In this document: positions 43,753 through 51,847 of the stretch, piece after piece
Numbering within the stretch: the first letter of the stretch is position 1
How the letters are laid out: every line of letters begins with the position of its first letter
Made by a program: the position numbers and the translations under genes
Notes under the pieces: model-generated
The model's input: only the letters and a program-made list of their open reading frames with translations
Database searches by the model: none
What the model was told of the DNA's origin: nothing
NCBI RefSeq assembly: GCF_026965555.1
Contig: NZ_CP114040.1
Location: forward strand, 9,832,001-9,896,000
DNA: 64,000 nt
Origin: Nannocystis punicea
GTDB lineage: Bacteria; Myxococcota_A; Polyangia; Nannocystales; Nannocystaceae
Direction: 5' to 3'

Positions 43753-45291
43753 TCATTGCGCCTCCGGCAGCGCGCGCAGGTGCAGCGCCTGGGCCACGTC
43801 GGTCTCGGTGGCCGGGGCCCGCGGGCAGCGGTCGTCGGCGGCGAGGTCGGCGATCGTGCGGGCGACGCGGCGCAGGCGATGCTGGGCCCGCGGGCTCCAG
43901 CCGCGGCGCTCGGCCGTGGCGGCGAGGAGGCGCTCCGCCGCCGGCGTCAGCGCGCACAGGCGTTCGATCGACCCGGCCGCCGCCGGCACCTCGGCGTTGG
44001 TGCGCCACGGCGTCCCGCGCAGCCGCGCCAGCTGACGCGCGCGCGCCGTCGTCACCCGCTTCCGCACCACCGCGCTGGAGTCGGGCGGATCGGCCGAGCG
44101 CAGCTCCTCGGGCTTCGCGGGCCCGACGGCGACGGCGACGTCGACGCGGTCGAGCAGCGGCCCCGACACCCGCTGCTGGTAGCGCAGCACCGCGGCCGGG
44201 TTGTCGACGCAGGTACGGTCGGGGTGGCCGAGGAACCCGCACGGGCACGGGTTCATCGCCGCCAGCAGCTGGAACCGGGCCGGGAACGCCACGCTCCCGC
44301 GGGCCCGCACGATCCGGACCACCCCTTCTTCGAGTGGTTCGCGCAGCGCCTCGAGGCAGCCGCGCGAGAACTCGGGCAGCTCATCGAGGAACAGCACCCC
44401 GCGGTGCGCCAGGCTGACCTCGCCGGGGCGGAGGAACGGCCCGCCGCCGAGCAGCCCGGCCACGCTGACGGTGTGATGCGGGGCCCGCAGCGGCACCTCG
44501 CGGACCAACCCGTCGAGCGCGCGCAGGCCGGCGACCCCGAAGATCTTCGTCACCTCGAGCGCGGCCTCGTCGTCGAGCGGCGGATAGAGGCCGATGGCCC
44601 GGCGCGCGAGCATCGTCTTGCCGACGCCCGGCGGGCCGTGCAGCAGCACGTTGTGGCCGCCGGCGGCCATCACCTCGATCGCGCGCCGGGCCAGGACCAG
44701 GCCGCGGACGTCGTCGAGGTCGTATTGCTCGCGCGGCGGTCGCGGCGGCGGATCGTTGGCCGCGTGCGCGCCGATCTCGCGATCGCCGCGCAGATGAGCG
44801 ACGAGCTGCGGCAGGTCGCGGACCGGCAGCACCGCGAGGCCGCCGAGCACCGCCGCCTCGTCGGCGCTGGCCTCGGGGACAGCCAGCGCGGTGAAGCCCA
44901 TGCGCCGGGCGCAGTCGGCGATCACCAGAGTGCCCGCGGCCGGGCGCAGCGAGCCGTCCAGCGACAGCTCGCCCCACAGCATCAGCCCCTGCAGGCGCTC
45001 GGCCGGCACGACCTCGTGGCTCGCCAGGAGCGCACAGGCGACCGCGAGATCGATCCCCGGGCTGTCCTTTCGTTCATCCGCCGGCGCCAGGTTGACGACC
45101 TGCTTGCGCGGGTGGAGCTTGTGGCCGCAATGGCCGAGCGCGCTGCGGACCCGCTCGCGCGCCTCCATCAAGGCCCCGCTCGCGCGCCCGACCAGGGTAA
45201 GTCCCGGCAGGCCGAGGCCGACGTCGGCCTCGACGGTGACGACAAAGCCTTCGACGCCGAGGACGCTGGCGGAGTAGGAGCGGGTCAGCAC
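43753..45291 (-). CDS. YifB/ComM-type Mg-chelatase-like AAA ATPase
   Basis: A 512-residue ATPase. The Lon-protease-like N-domain (SYSASVLGVEGFVVTVEADV, GLPGLTLVGR) is followed by the AAA module: Walker A GPPGVGKTM, Walker B VLFLDELPEF, sensor AAMNPCPCGF, then C-terminal lid helices. ComM homologues drive branch migration during integration of transformed DNA; others have no assigned role. GTG 45291 is preferred because it matches the family start (VLTRSYSASVLGVEG); the frame continues to 45414. Stand-alone gene. Confidence 0.9.
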   Translation of the reverse strand: MLTRSYSASVLGVEGFVVTVEADVGLGLPGLTLVGRASGALMEARERVRSALGHCGHKLHPRKQVVNLAPADERKDSPGIDLAVACALLASHEVVPAERLQGLMLWGELSLDGSLRPAAGTLVIADCARRMGFTALAVPEASADEAAVLGGLAVLPVRDLPQLVAHLRGDREIGAHAANDPPPRPPREQYDLDDVRGLVLARRAIEVMAAGGHNVLLHGPPGVGKTMLARRAIGLYPPLDDEAALEVTKIFGVAGLRALDGLVREVPLRAPHHTVSVAGLLGGGPFLRPGEVSLAHRGVLFLDELPEFSRGCLEALREPLEEGVVRIVRARGSVAFPARFQLLAAMNPCPCGFLGHPDRTCVDNPAAVLRYQQRVSGPLLDRVDVAVAVGPAKPEELRSADPPDSSAVVRKRVTTARARQLARLRGTPWRTNAEVPAAAGSIERLCALTPAAERLLAATAERRGWSPRAQHRLRRVARTIADLAADDRCPRAPATETDVAQALHLRALPEAQ

Positions 45292-45460
45292 GTCCGCACT
45301 CTTTACAATCGCCGTGCTCCGTGGCGGCCCAAGTAAATCAAGGACTTGCCACGGCCGTCTCGCCAGCGGCGTCCCGCCCGCTGGACGCCGTCCGGCCCGC
45401 CGGACGAGTCCCACCTCGGAGCCCGACCTGCGCCCACGCTCACCGTGTTCGGGATCCCTG

Positions 45461-45540
45461 TCGACTCGTCAATGAGACAACGAACGCCGGTCGACTCGCG
45501 TTCACCGCCGTCGATTCGTCGTTCCGGCGAATCGTCGATT
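45461..45540. promoter_or_regulatory. Cluster of TCGAYTCG repeats in a divergent promoter region
   Basis: Four near-identical octamer-to-decamer repeats are present: TCGACTCGTC (45461), TCGACTCGCG (45491), TCGATTCGTC (45511) and TCGATT (45535). They sit in the 364-bp gap between the YifB and roadblock genes and are spaced 20-30 bp apart. An A+T-richer block follows (TTCATTAGCG then GTTCATTAATC, 45538-45563). The layout suggests an operator array; the rest of the gap has no gene. Confidence 0.4.
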
Positions 45541-45655
45541 CATTAGCGAAGGTTCATTAATCATCACACGCCGCATTCGCGCGCCGCAAACCTTGCTCTT
45601 GCCCGGCGGTAAAGTGTTCGCGAGGATGGATCACCGATCTACGGGAGAGTGGGCG

Positions 45656-46021
45656 ATGGGAAATACGGGGAATCAGATCAAGAAGGTGATGGAGATTGAC
45701 GGCGCGATCGCGGCGGCGATTGTCGACAGCGAGAGCGGCATGACCCTCGCCACCGCCGGCGGCGGGGCCGCCTTCGACATCGAGGTGGCCGCGGCGGCCA
45801 ACACCAACGTGGTCCAGGCCAAGCTCAAGGCCATGCACGCCCTCCGCCTCGCCGACGAGCTGGAGGACATTCTCATCACTCTCGGCAAGCAGTACCACAT
45901 CATCCGACCGCTGCGCCGGGCCCCGGCGGTCTTTTATTACATCGCCTGCGAGCGCAACAAGACGAACCTGGCGATGGCGAGGCGGACGCTCGCCGAGATC
46001 GAGCACGCGACGGCGCTATAG
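45656..46021 (+). CDS. Roadblock/LC7-domain protein
   Basis: A 121-residue protein from ATG 45656 (MGNTGNQIKKVMEIDGAIAA). Sequence AAIVDSESGMTLATAGGGAA followed by a long helix (NTNVVQAKLKAMHALRLADE) and ITLGKQYHIIRPL is the roadblock fold. Such proteins regulate small GTPases (MglB-type) or motor complexes and often dimerise. No mglA-like GTPase is adjacent. Start chosen over 45593 because family-like sequence begins here and GGGAGAG lies upstream. Confidence 0.8.
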   Translation: MGNTGNQIKKVMEIDGAIAAAIVDSESGMTLATAGGGAAFDIEVAAAANTNVVQAKLKAMHALRLADELEDILITLGKQYHIIRPLRRAPAVFYYIACERNKTNLAMARRTLAEIEHATAL

Positions 46022-46127
46022 CGCCGCCGCTGCGCCGGTTCCCCTGACCGGGCGTCTCCTACGATTCGTGCGGGCCACCCTCGGCTCCGCCATGGATCGT
46101 CGAGGGCGATTCACACCTCCGCGGCGC

Positions 46128-46159
46128 TGAAGGACATGACCATCCAGACATGTCCTTCA
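46128..46159. terminator. 11-bp hairpin after the roadblock gene
   Basis: TGAAGGACATG (46128-46138) pairs perfectly with CATGTCCTTCA (46149-46159) across a 10-nt loop. The inner GGACATG/CATGTCC matches half-sites of the dispersed palindrome family. Confidence 0.5.
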
Positions 46160-46193
46160 AGTCAGCCGGCTATCGCCTGCGCACCCGCACCGG

Positions 46194-46763
46194 GTGGCGG
46201 TTCGCCGAGCGCGAGCGGGGCGCGAGGCGCTGATCGATCCCGTGCGGCCGGCCGCGCGGCTCGGCTCGCTGCTGCCGGCCGGGATCGCGGTCGCTCTCGC
46301 CGCCGGCGACGACGACGCCGCCCTGGGGCACATCGTGCCCGACCTGCGGTCCCTGGACGCCGACCTGCGCGCGGCCGCCGACGCCGACCGGCCGCGGCAC
46401 CTCGCCCGGCTGGCGGCGCCGTACGCGACGGCGCTGCGGCTGGTGGCCCGCGAGGACGTCGCCCGCGAGCTCGACCCGTACGCGTTCGCGGAGCAGGACG
46501 GGCGGTGGGGCGACATCGACGACCGCCTGCGCCAGCCGGACGGGGCGAGCGCCTTGCTGGCCCCGTGCGCCGGCCTGAGCGGGCCCCTGGTGGACGCCGG
46601 CCTCGGCGCGATCGAGCAGGTCCTGCCGGCGACGCTGACGCGCGAGGACGTCGCCGCGCTGGACCTCTGGCGCGCGCTCGAGGTCGCGGCCGCGGGCCTC
46701 GGGCGCGAGCTCGAGGCCCGTGCGGTGACGCGGGTGCGGGCGGCGCTGGAGCGCTGCACCTGA
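46194..46763 (+). CDS. Hypothetical protein
   Basis: A 189-residue, Ala/Leu/Asp/Arg-rich soluble protein (PAARLGSLLPAGIAVALAAG and DDDAALGHIVPDLRSLDADL). It is predominantly helical with no recognised motif, signal peptide or membrane segment. The start is uncertain: GTG 46194 has no clear ribosome site, and a GTG a few codons downstream (VRPAARL) is equally possible. It is convergent with the SCP2 gene (26-nt gap). Confidence 0.5.
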   Translation: MAVRRARAGREALIDPVRPAARLGSLLPAGIAVALAAGDDDAALGHIVPDLRSLDADLRAAADADRPRHLARLAAPYATALRLVAREDVARELDPYAFAEQDGRWGDIDDRLRQPDGASALLAPCAGLSGPLVDAGLGAIEQVLPATLTREDVAALDLWRALEVAAAGLGRELEARAVTRVRAALERCT

Positions 46764-46788
46764 GCGCGGCCGGACGCCGCCCGGCGCG

Positions 46789-47097
46789 CTAGTTGAACAG
46801 CTTGCCGAGGCGCATGGCCACGGCCATGTCGCCCTCGAGCTTGATCTTGCCGGTCATGAACGCGGTGGTCGGGTCGAGCTTCTTCGCCGCCATCTTGGCG
46901 AAGTCCTCGAGCGAGACCTTGACCGTGCACTTGGCCGGGCGGTCGGTGTTGTCGACCGTGTTGGGGGTGCTCTCGCCGTCGATGTAGAGCACCTGAGAGT
47001 CGGAGAACACGAACTTGATCGTCGCCTTGAGGCCCGAGTCGGCGCCGACCTTCGCGCGGATCTCTTCGGTGAACTTTTCCAGGCTGATGTCGCTCAT
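46789..47097 (-). CDS. SCP2 sterol-carrier-domain protein
   Basis: A 102-residue stand-alone SCP2 domain. SDISLEKFTEEIRAKVGADS, the beta-sheet core KFVFSDSQVLYIDGES, the classic TCTVKVSLEDFAKM-like CTVKVSLEDFAKMAAKKLDP and the C-terminal FMTGKIKLEGDMAVAMRLGK are all typical. It binds lipids or fatty acyl-CoA in the cytoplasm. It is divergent from the catabolic operon at 47297, 199 bp away, which fits a role in handling long acyl substrates. Confidence 0.9.
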   Translation of the reverse strand: MSDISLEKFTEEIRAKVGADSGLKATIKFVFSDSQVLYIDGESTPNTVDNTDRPAKCTVKVSLEDFAKMAAKKLDPTTAFMTGKIKLEGDMAVAMRLGKLFN

Positions 47098-47296
47098 GAC
47101 GCCTGCCTACCACAATCTACCGGCGCCTTCGACGCCCGCAGCGCCCCCGTGGCGGGCCGGAGAAAATCTACTCGCCCACGCGGGTTCGATCCGCCCTACC
47201 CCCACGTCAGCGCATACGCCGTTCCTCCGACCCTCCGCGCCCCCGGCGGTGAATTCCCGCTTCCCCTGGTCCCGCGGCTGTGTACGATGCGGCGCC

Positions 47297-48163
47297 ATGA
47301 GCGGGTACCGTTCCGTCTTTCGTCCGGGGCTGTTCGCCGGGCAAACGATCGTCGTCACCGGCGGCGGCAGCGGGATCGGTCGCTGCACCGCGCACGAGCT
47401 GGCCGCGCTGGGCGCCCACCCGGTGCTCGTCGGTCGCAAGCTCGCCAAGCTCGAGGCCACCGCCGCCGAGATCGTCGCCGACGGCGGGACCTGTTCGCTG
47501 CACGCGTGCGACATCCGCGAGGAGGCGCAGGTCAAGGCCACCGTGGCCGCGATCGTGGCCGCGCGCGGCCGCGTCGACGGGCTCGTCAACAACGCCGGCG
47601 GCCAGTTCCCGGCCCCGCTGGCCGCGATCTCGCAGAAGGGCTTCGAGACGGTGGTCCGCACCAACCTCGTCGGCGGGTTCCTGTTCGCGCGCGAGGTCTA
47701 CACCCAGTCGATGGCGGAGCGCGGCGGAGCGATCGTCAACATCGTCGCCGACATGTGGAGAAGCATGCCGGGCATGGGCCACTCCGGGGCCGCGCGCGCC
47801 GGCATGGTCAACTTCACGCAGACCGCTGCGGTCGAGTGGGCGCCCTCGGGCGTGCGCGTCAACGCCGTCGCGCCGGGGTGGATCGCCTCGTCGGGCATGG
47901 ACAACTACGACCCGGCGATGCTGAAGGCCCTGCTCCCGCGGCTCAAGGCCGCCGTCCCGCTGCACCGCCTCGGCACCGAGGCCGAGGTCAGCGCCGCGAT
48001 CGTCTTCCTGCTCAGCGAGGCCGCCGCGTTCATCAGCGGCGCGACGCTGCGGGTCGACGGCGCCGCCCCCAATTCCAGCGCGGTGTGGCCCGCGAGCGAG
48101 CACGACCGCTCCCAGCCGTACGAGGGCTTCCACCGCGCCGAGCTCCCCGACAACCTGCGCTAA
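47297..48163 (+). CDS. SDR oxidoreductase, trans-2-enoyl-CoA reductase/AtuG-like
   Basis: A 288-residue classical SDR. The cofactor motif is VVTGGGSGIGRCTA (about 20-33) and NNAGG follows. The usual Tyr-x3-Lys site is absent: the region reads GHSGAARAGMVNFT, so Tyr is replaced and no Lys is at +4. This form is shared by 2,4-dienoyl-CoA and trans-2-enoyl-CoA reductase-type SDRs and by AtuG-like proteins. Start ATG 47297. First gene of the catabolic operon, 13 nt before the carboxylase subunit, so its substrate is probably an acyl-CoA. Confidence 0.82.
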   Translation: MSGYRSVFRPGLFAGQTIVVTGGGSGIGRCTAHELAALGAHPVLVGRKLAKLEATAAEIVADGGTCSLHACDIREEAQVKATVAAIVAARGRVDGLVNNAGGQFPAPLAAISQKGFETVVRTNLVGGFLFAREVYTQSMAERGGAIVNIVADMWRSMPGMGHSGAARAGMVNFTQTAAVEWAPSGVRVNAVAPGWIASSGMDNYDPAMLKALLPRLKAAVPLHRLGTEAEVSAAIVFLLSEAAAFISGATLRVDGAAPNSSAVWPASEHDRSQPYEGFHRAELPDNLR

Positions 48164-48176
48164 AGGCCAGCCAGTC

Positions 48177-49805
48177 ATGCCCGTGCTTTCGTCCCGCATC
48201 GACCTCCACGGCGAACAGTTCCAGAGCAACCGCGCCGCCCAGCTGAAGCTCATCGACGAGTTCCGCGCCGCCGAGAAGCGCGTGCGCGACAACTCGGGCA
48301 AGCAGGCCGAGAAGTTCGCCAAGCGCGGCCAGCTGCTGCCGCGCGACCGGGTCGCGCGCCTGCTCGACCGCGGCGCGCCGTTCCTCGAGCTGTCGACGCT
48401 GGCCGGCTTCAACATGCACGACGACGACGGCAAGGGCGACGCCAGCGGCGGCGGCTGCATCGTCGGCATCGGCGTGGTCGCCGGCGTACGGTGCATCGTC
48501 AGCGCCAGCGACAGCGCGATCAAGGGCGGGGCGATCTCCCCGATGGGCCTGCGCAAGAGCCTGCGGGCCCAGGAGATCGCGCTCGAGCACAAGCTGCCGA
48601 TCATCTCCTGTGTCGAGAGCGCCGGCGCCAACCTGCTGTATCAGGCCGAGATCTTCGTCGACGGCGGGCGCGTGTTCGCCAACATGGCCCGGCTGTCGGC
48701 CGCCGGCGTCCCGCAGATCACGATCGTCCACGGCAGCAGCACCGCCGGCGGCGCCTACCTCCCGGGCCTGTCGGACTACGTGATCGCGGTGCGCGGCCAG
48801 GCCAAGGTGTTCCTCGCCGGCCCGCCGCTGGTGGAGGCCGCGCTCGGCGAGGTCGCCACCGACGAGGAGCTCGGCGGCGCCGAGCTGCACGCCACGGTCA
48901 CCGGCACCGCCGAGTACATGGCCGAGAACGACGCCCACGCGCTCCACCTCGCGCGCGAGCTGATGGCCAACCTCGGGCGCGCGCCGCTGAGCCGGTTCGC
49001 CCATGACCTCTCGACCAGGCCGCACCGCCCGCCGCGCCACGACGTCGAGGAGCTGCTCGGCATCGTCCCGGTCGACTTCAAGAAGCCCTACGACGTCCGC
49101 GAGGTGATCGCGCGCCTGGTCGACGACAGCGACTTCTTCGAGTTCAAGGCGCTGTACGGCTCGGCGACGGTGTGCGGCCACGCCCAGATCGAGGGCCACG
49201 CGGTCGGCGTCCTCGGCAACAACGGACCTATCAACCCCGACGGCGCCTGCAAGGCCGGCCAGTTCATCCAGCTGTGCTGCCAGAGCGGCACCCCGCTGGT
49301 CTTCTTGCAGAACACCACCGGCTACATGGTCGGCACCGCCGCCGAGCGGGCCGGCATGGTCAAGCACGGCTCGAAGATGATCCAGGCGGTCGCCAACGCC
49401 GACGTCCCGAAGCTCACCGTCATCCTCGGCGGCAGCTTCGGCGCCGGCAACTACGGCATGTGCGGCCGCTCCTACGACCCGCGGTTCGTGTTCGCCTGGC
49501 CGGGCAGCCGGATCGCCGTGATGGGCGGCGAGCAGGCCGCCAAGGTCATGGAGATCATCACCACCGCCAAGTTCGCGCGTATGGGCATGAAGGCCGACGC
49601 CGACGCGATGGCGCAGATGGGCAAGTCGATCAAGGACCGCCTCGACGCCGAGTCGACCGCGCTCTACGCCACCGCCAGGCTGTGGGACGACGGCCTCATC
49701 GACCCCCGCGACACCCGCCGCGTCCTCGCCCTGGCGCTCGCGGTCTGCCGCGAGGGCGAGGCCCGCCGCGTCCGCCCCAACACCTTCGGCGTCGCTCGAC
49801 TGTGA
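48177..49805 (+). CDS. Biotin-dependent acyl-CoA carboxylase, carboxyltransferase subunit (AtuC/LiuB-like)
   Basis: A 542-residue carboxyltransferase that moves CO2 from biotin to a branched unsaturated acyl-CoA. Signature blocks are GGGCIVGIGVVAGVRCIV, SSTAGGAYLPGLSDYVIAV, AKVFLAGPPLVEAALGEVA, TDEELGGAELHATVTGTAEY and GNNGPINPDGACKAGQFIQL. The GLSDYV and TDEELGGAEL wording is closer, in my memory, to geranyl-CoA carboxylase (AtuC) than to methylcrotonyl-CoA carboxylase (which has AEDLGGADLH). It pairs with the biotin subunit at 51844. Substrate choice between geranyl-CoA and methylcrotonyl-CoA is inferred only. Confidence 0.88.
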   Translation: MPVLSSRIDLHGEQFQSNRAAQLKLIDEFRAAEKRVRDNSGKQAEKFAKRGQLLPRDRVARLLDRGAPFLELSTLAGFNMHDDDGKGDASGGGCIVGIGVVAGVRCIVSASDSAIKGGAISPMGLRKSLRAQEIALEHKLPIISCVESAGANLLYQAEIFVDGGRVFANMARLSAAGVPQITIVHGSSTAGGAYLPGLSDYVIAVRGQAKVFLAGPPLVEAALGEVATDEELGGAELHATVTGTAEYMAENDAHALHLARELMANLGRAPLSRFAHDLSTRPHRPPRHDVEELLGIVPVDFKKPYDVREVIARLVDDSDFFEFKALYGSATVCGHAQIEGHAVGVLGNNGPINPDGACKAGQFIQLCCQSGTPLVFLQNTTGYMVGTAAERAGMVKHGSKMIQAVANADVPKLTVILGGSFGAGNYGMCGRSYDPRFVFAWPGSRIAVMGGEQAAKVMEIITTAKFARMGMKADADAMAQMGKSIKDRLDAESTALYATARLWDDGLIDPRDTRRVLALALAVCREGEARRVRPNTFGVARL

Positions 49806-49852
49806 CGTCTGACCTGTCCTTTTGACCACCTGACCCGAGAGCCAGTCCAGAC

Positions 49853-51010
49853 ATGCCGCTGTTCACCGACGAGCACGACCTCCTGCGCGACAGCCTGCGC
49901 AAGTTCATCGCCCGGGAGATCAACCCCTACTGCGACGAGTGGGAGGAGGCGCGGATCTTCCCGGCGCACGAGCTCTTCAAGAAGCTCGGCAACGAGGGCT
50001 TCCTCGGCCTGACCAAGCCGACCGAGTACGGCGGCGCCGGCCTCGACTACTCGTACGCGCTGGTGATGGCGGAGGAGCTCGGGCGCGTCGAGGCCGGCGG
50101 GGTGTCGCTGGCGATCGGCGTGCAGACCGACATGTGCACGCCGGCGCTGGCGCGCTTCGGCTCCGACGAGCTCAAGAAGGAGTTCCTCGCGCCGTCGATC
50201 GCCGGCGACCTGGTCGGCTGCATCGGCGTGTCCGAGGTCGGCGCCGGCTCCGACGTCGCCAGCCTCAAGACGTACGCCCGCAAGGACGGCGACGACTACG
50301 TCATCTCCGGCGGCAAGATGTGGATCACCAACGGCATCCAGGCCGACTGGATGTGCTGCCTCGCCAACACCAGCGACGACAAGCCGCACAAGAACAAGAC
50401 CCTCATCGTCGTCCCGCTGAACTCGAAGGGCGTCGAGCGGGCCCGCAAGCTGCACAAGCTCGGCATGTGGTCGTCCGACACCGCGCAGATCTTCTTCGAC
50501 GAGGTCCGCGTCCCGCAGCGCTACGCGATCGGCCCCGAGGGCGCGGGCTTCATGCTGCAGATGCTGCAGTTCCAGGAGGAGCGGCTGTGGGGCGCCGCCA
50601 ACTCGCTGACCGCGATGGAGACCGCGATCACCGAGACCGTCAAGTACACCCGCGAGCGCAAGGCCTTCGGCAAGTCGATCCTCGACAACCAGGTCGTCCA
50701 CTTCCGCATCGCCGAGCTGCTCACCGAGGTCGAGTCGCTGCGCGCCCTGATCTACCGCGCCGCCGAGCTGTTCATCTCCGGCAAGGACGTGACCCGCCTG
50801 GCCTCGATGGCCAAGCTCAAGTCCGGCCGCCTCGGCCGCGAGGTCGCCGACAGCTGCCTGCAGTACTGGGGCGGCATGGGCTACATGTGGGAATCGAAGA
50901 TCTCGCGCATGTTCCGCGACTCGCGCCTGATCTCCGTCGGCGGCGGCGCCGACGAGGTCATGCTCGGCATCATCGCCAAGCTCGAGGGCATCCTGCCCGG
51001 GAAAGGCTGA
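49853..51010 (+). CDS. Acyl-CoA dehydrogenase, citronellyl-CoA (AtuD)-like
   Basis: A 385-residue FAD enzyme. The start MPLFTDEHDLLRDSLRKFIA, GCIGVSEVGAGSDVASLKTY (substrate and FAD site) and WITNGIQADWMCCLANTSDD are the ACAD hallmarks. A Glu is present at the usual late catalytic position (GYMWESKISRMFRDSRL). It oxidises acyl-CoA to 2-enoyl-CoA and passes electrons to ETF. Position between the carboxylase subunits and the hydratase is that of atuD/liuA. 47 nt after the carboxyltransferase gene. Confidence 0.88.
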   Translation: MPLFTDEHDLLRDSLRKFIAREINPYCDEWEEARIFPAHELFKKLGNEGFLGLTKPTEYGGAGLDYSYALVMAEELGRVEAGGVSLAIGVQTDMCTPALARFGSDELKKEFLAPSIAGDLVGCIGVSEVGAGSDVASLKTYARKDGDDYVISGGKMWITNGIQADWMCCLANTSDDKPHKNKTLIVVPLNSKGVERARKLHKLGMWSSDTAQIFFDEVRVPQRYAIGPEGAGFMLQMLQFQEERLWGAANSLTAMETAITETVKYTRERKAFGKSILDNQVVHFRIAELLTEVESLRALIYRAAELFISGKDVTRLASMAKLKSGRLGREVADSCLQYWGGMGYMWESKISRMFRDSRLISVGGGADEVMLGIIAKLEGILPGKG

Positions 51011-51016
51011 AAGGAC

Positions 51017-51847
51017 ATGTCCCAAACGACCTTGCCCGAGTGCCAGACGCTGCTGCTGCGCCGCGACGGCTGGCGCCTGCACGTCACCCTCAACCGGCCC
51101 GAGGCGCGCAACGCCATGTCGTTCGCGATGGTGCGCGAGCTGCAGGCGGTGTTCGCCGCGATCGCCGGCGACCGCGAGGTGCGGGCGGTGGTCCTGCGCG
51201 GCGCCGGGGGCAACTTCTGCGCCGGCGGCGACATCAAGGACATGGCCGGCGCCCGCGGGGCCGAGCCCGGGCCCGACGGCAAGGACCCGCTGGCGACGAC
51301 CAACCGGATCTTCGGCAGCATGCTGCAGCAGATCGAGGACGCCCCGCAGGCGGTCGTCGCGGTGCTCGAGGGCGCGGTGATGGGCGGCGGCTTCGGCCTG
51401 TGCTGCGTCAGCGACGTCGCCGTCGCGGCCGACGACGCCCGGCTGCGCCTGCCCGAGACCGGCCTCGGCGTGCCGCCGGCCCAGATCGCGCCGTTCATCG
51501 TCCGCCGCGTCGGCTACAGCGCCGCGCGCGGGCTCGCGGTCACCGGCGGGGCGCTCGACGCCGGCGAGGCGCTGCGCCTCGGGCTGGTCCACCACGTGAC
51601 CGATCGGGCAGGTCTCGACGGACAGGTAGCGAAGGTCCTCGCCGACATCGCCCGCTGCGCCCCCGAGGCGGTCGCCACCACCAAGCGGCTGGTCCTGGCC
51701 GCCAGCGGGGCGCCGCACGGCGACGCCCTGTCCGCCCTGCTCGACCTCGCCGCCGACGACTTCGCCCGCGCCGCCCGCGGCCCCGAGGGCGTCGAGGGCA
51801 TGCTCGCATTCATTCAGAAGCGCAACGCCGCCTGGAGCGACCAATGA
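51017..51847 (+). CDS. Enoyl-CoA hydratase/isomerase, AtuE/LiuC-like
   Basis: A 276-residue crotonase. The oxyanion-hole motif is LRGAGGNFCAGGDIKDMAGA, and AVLEGAVMGGGFGLCCVSDV holds the second hydrogen-bond donor; LRLPETGLGVPPAQIAPFIV follows with the usual acidic residue region. It hydrates the carboxylated enoyl-CoA (isohexenylglutaconyl-CoA or methylglutaconyl-CoA). ATG at 51017 with AAAGGA 4 nt upstream; it overlaps the next gene by 4 nt. Confidence 0.88.
   Translation: MSQTTLPECQTLLLRRDGWRLHVTLNRPEARNAMSFAMVRELQAVFAAIAGDREVRAVVLRGAGGNFCAGGDIKDMAGARGAEPGPDGKDPLATTNRIFGSMLQQIEDAPQAVVAVLEGAVMGGGFGLCCVSDVAVAADDARLRLPETGLGVPPAQIAPFIVRRVGYSAARGLAVTGGALDAGEALRLGLVHHVTDRAGLDGQVAKVLADIARCAPEAVATTKRLVLAASGAPHGDALSALLDLAADDFARAARGPEGVEGMLAFIQKRNAAWSDQ

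Noticed and set aside
36665..44248. Very long minus-strand open frame (about 2,500 residues)
   Set aside because: It is a shadow of high GC content. It covers several real genes in other frames and is Arg/Pro/Gly-rich without domains.
51010..51021. GGACATGTCC as another dispersed palindrome before the hydratase gene
   Set aside because: It is explained by the ribosome site (AAAGGA) plus the ATG TCC start, so I do not count it as an independent copy.
49939..51843. Long upstream extension of the biotin carboxylase frame
   Set aside because: Only 51844-53838 has family sequence. The upstream part is the third frame of the dehydrogenase and hydratase genes.
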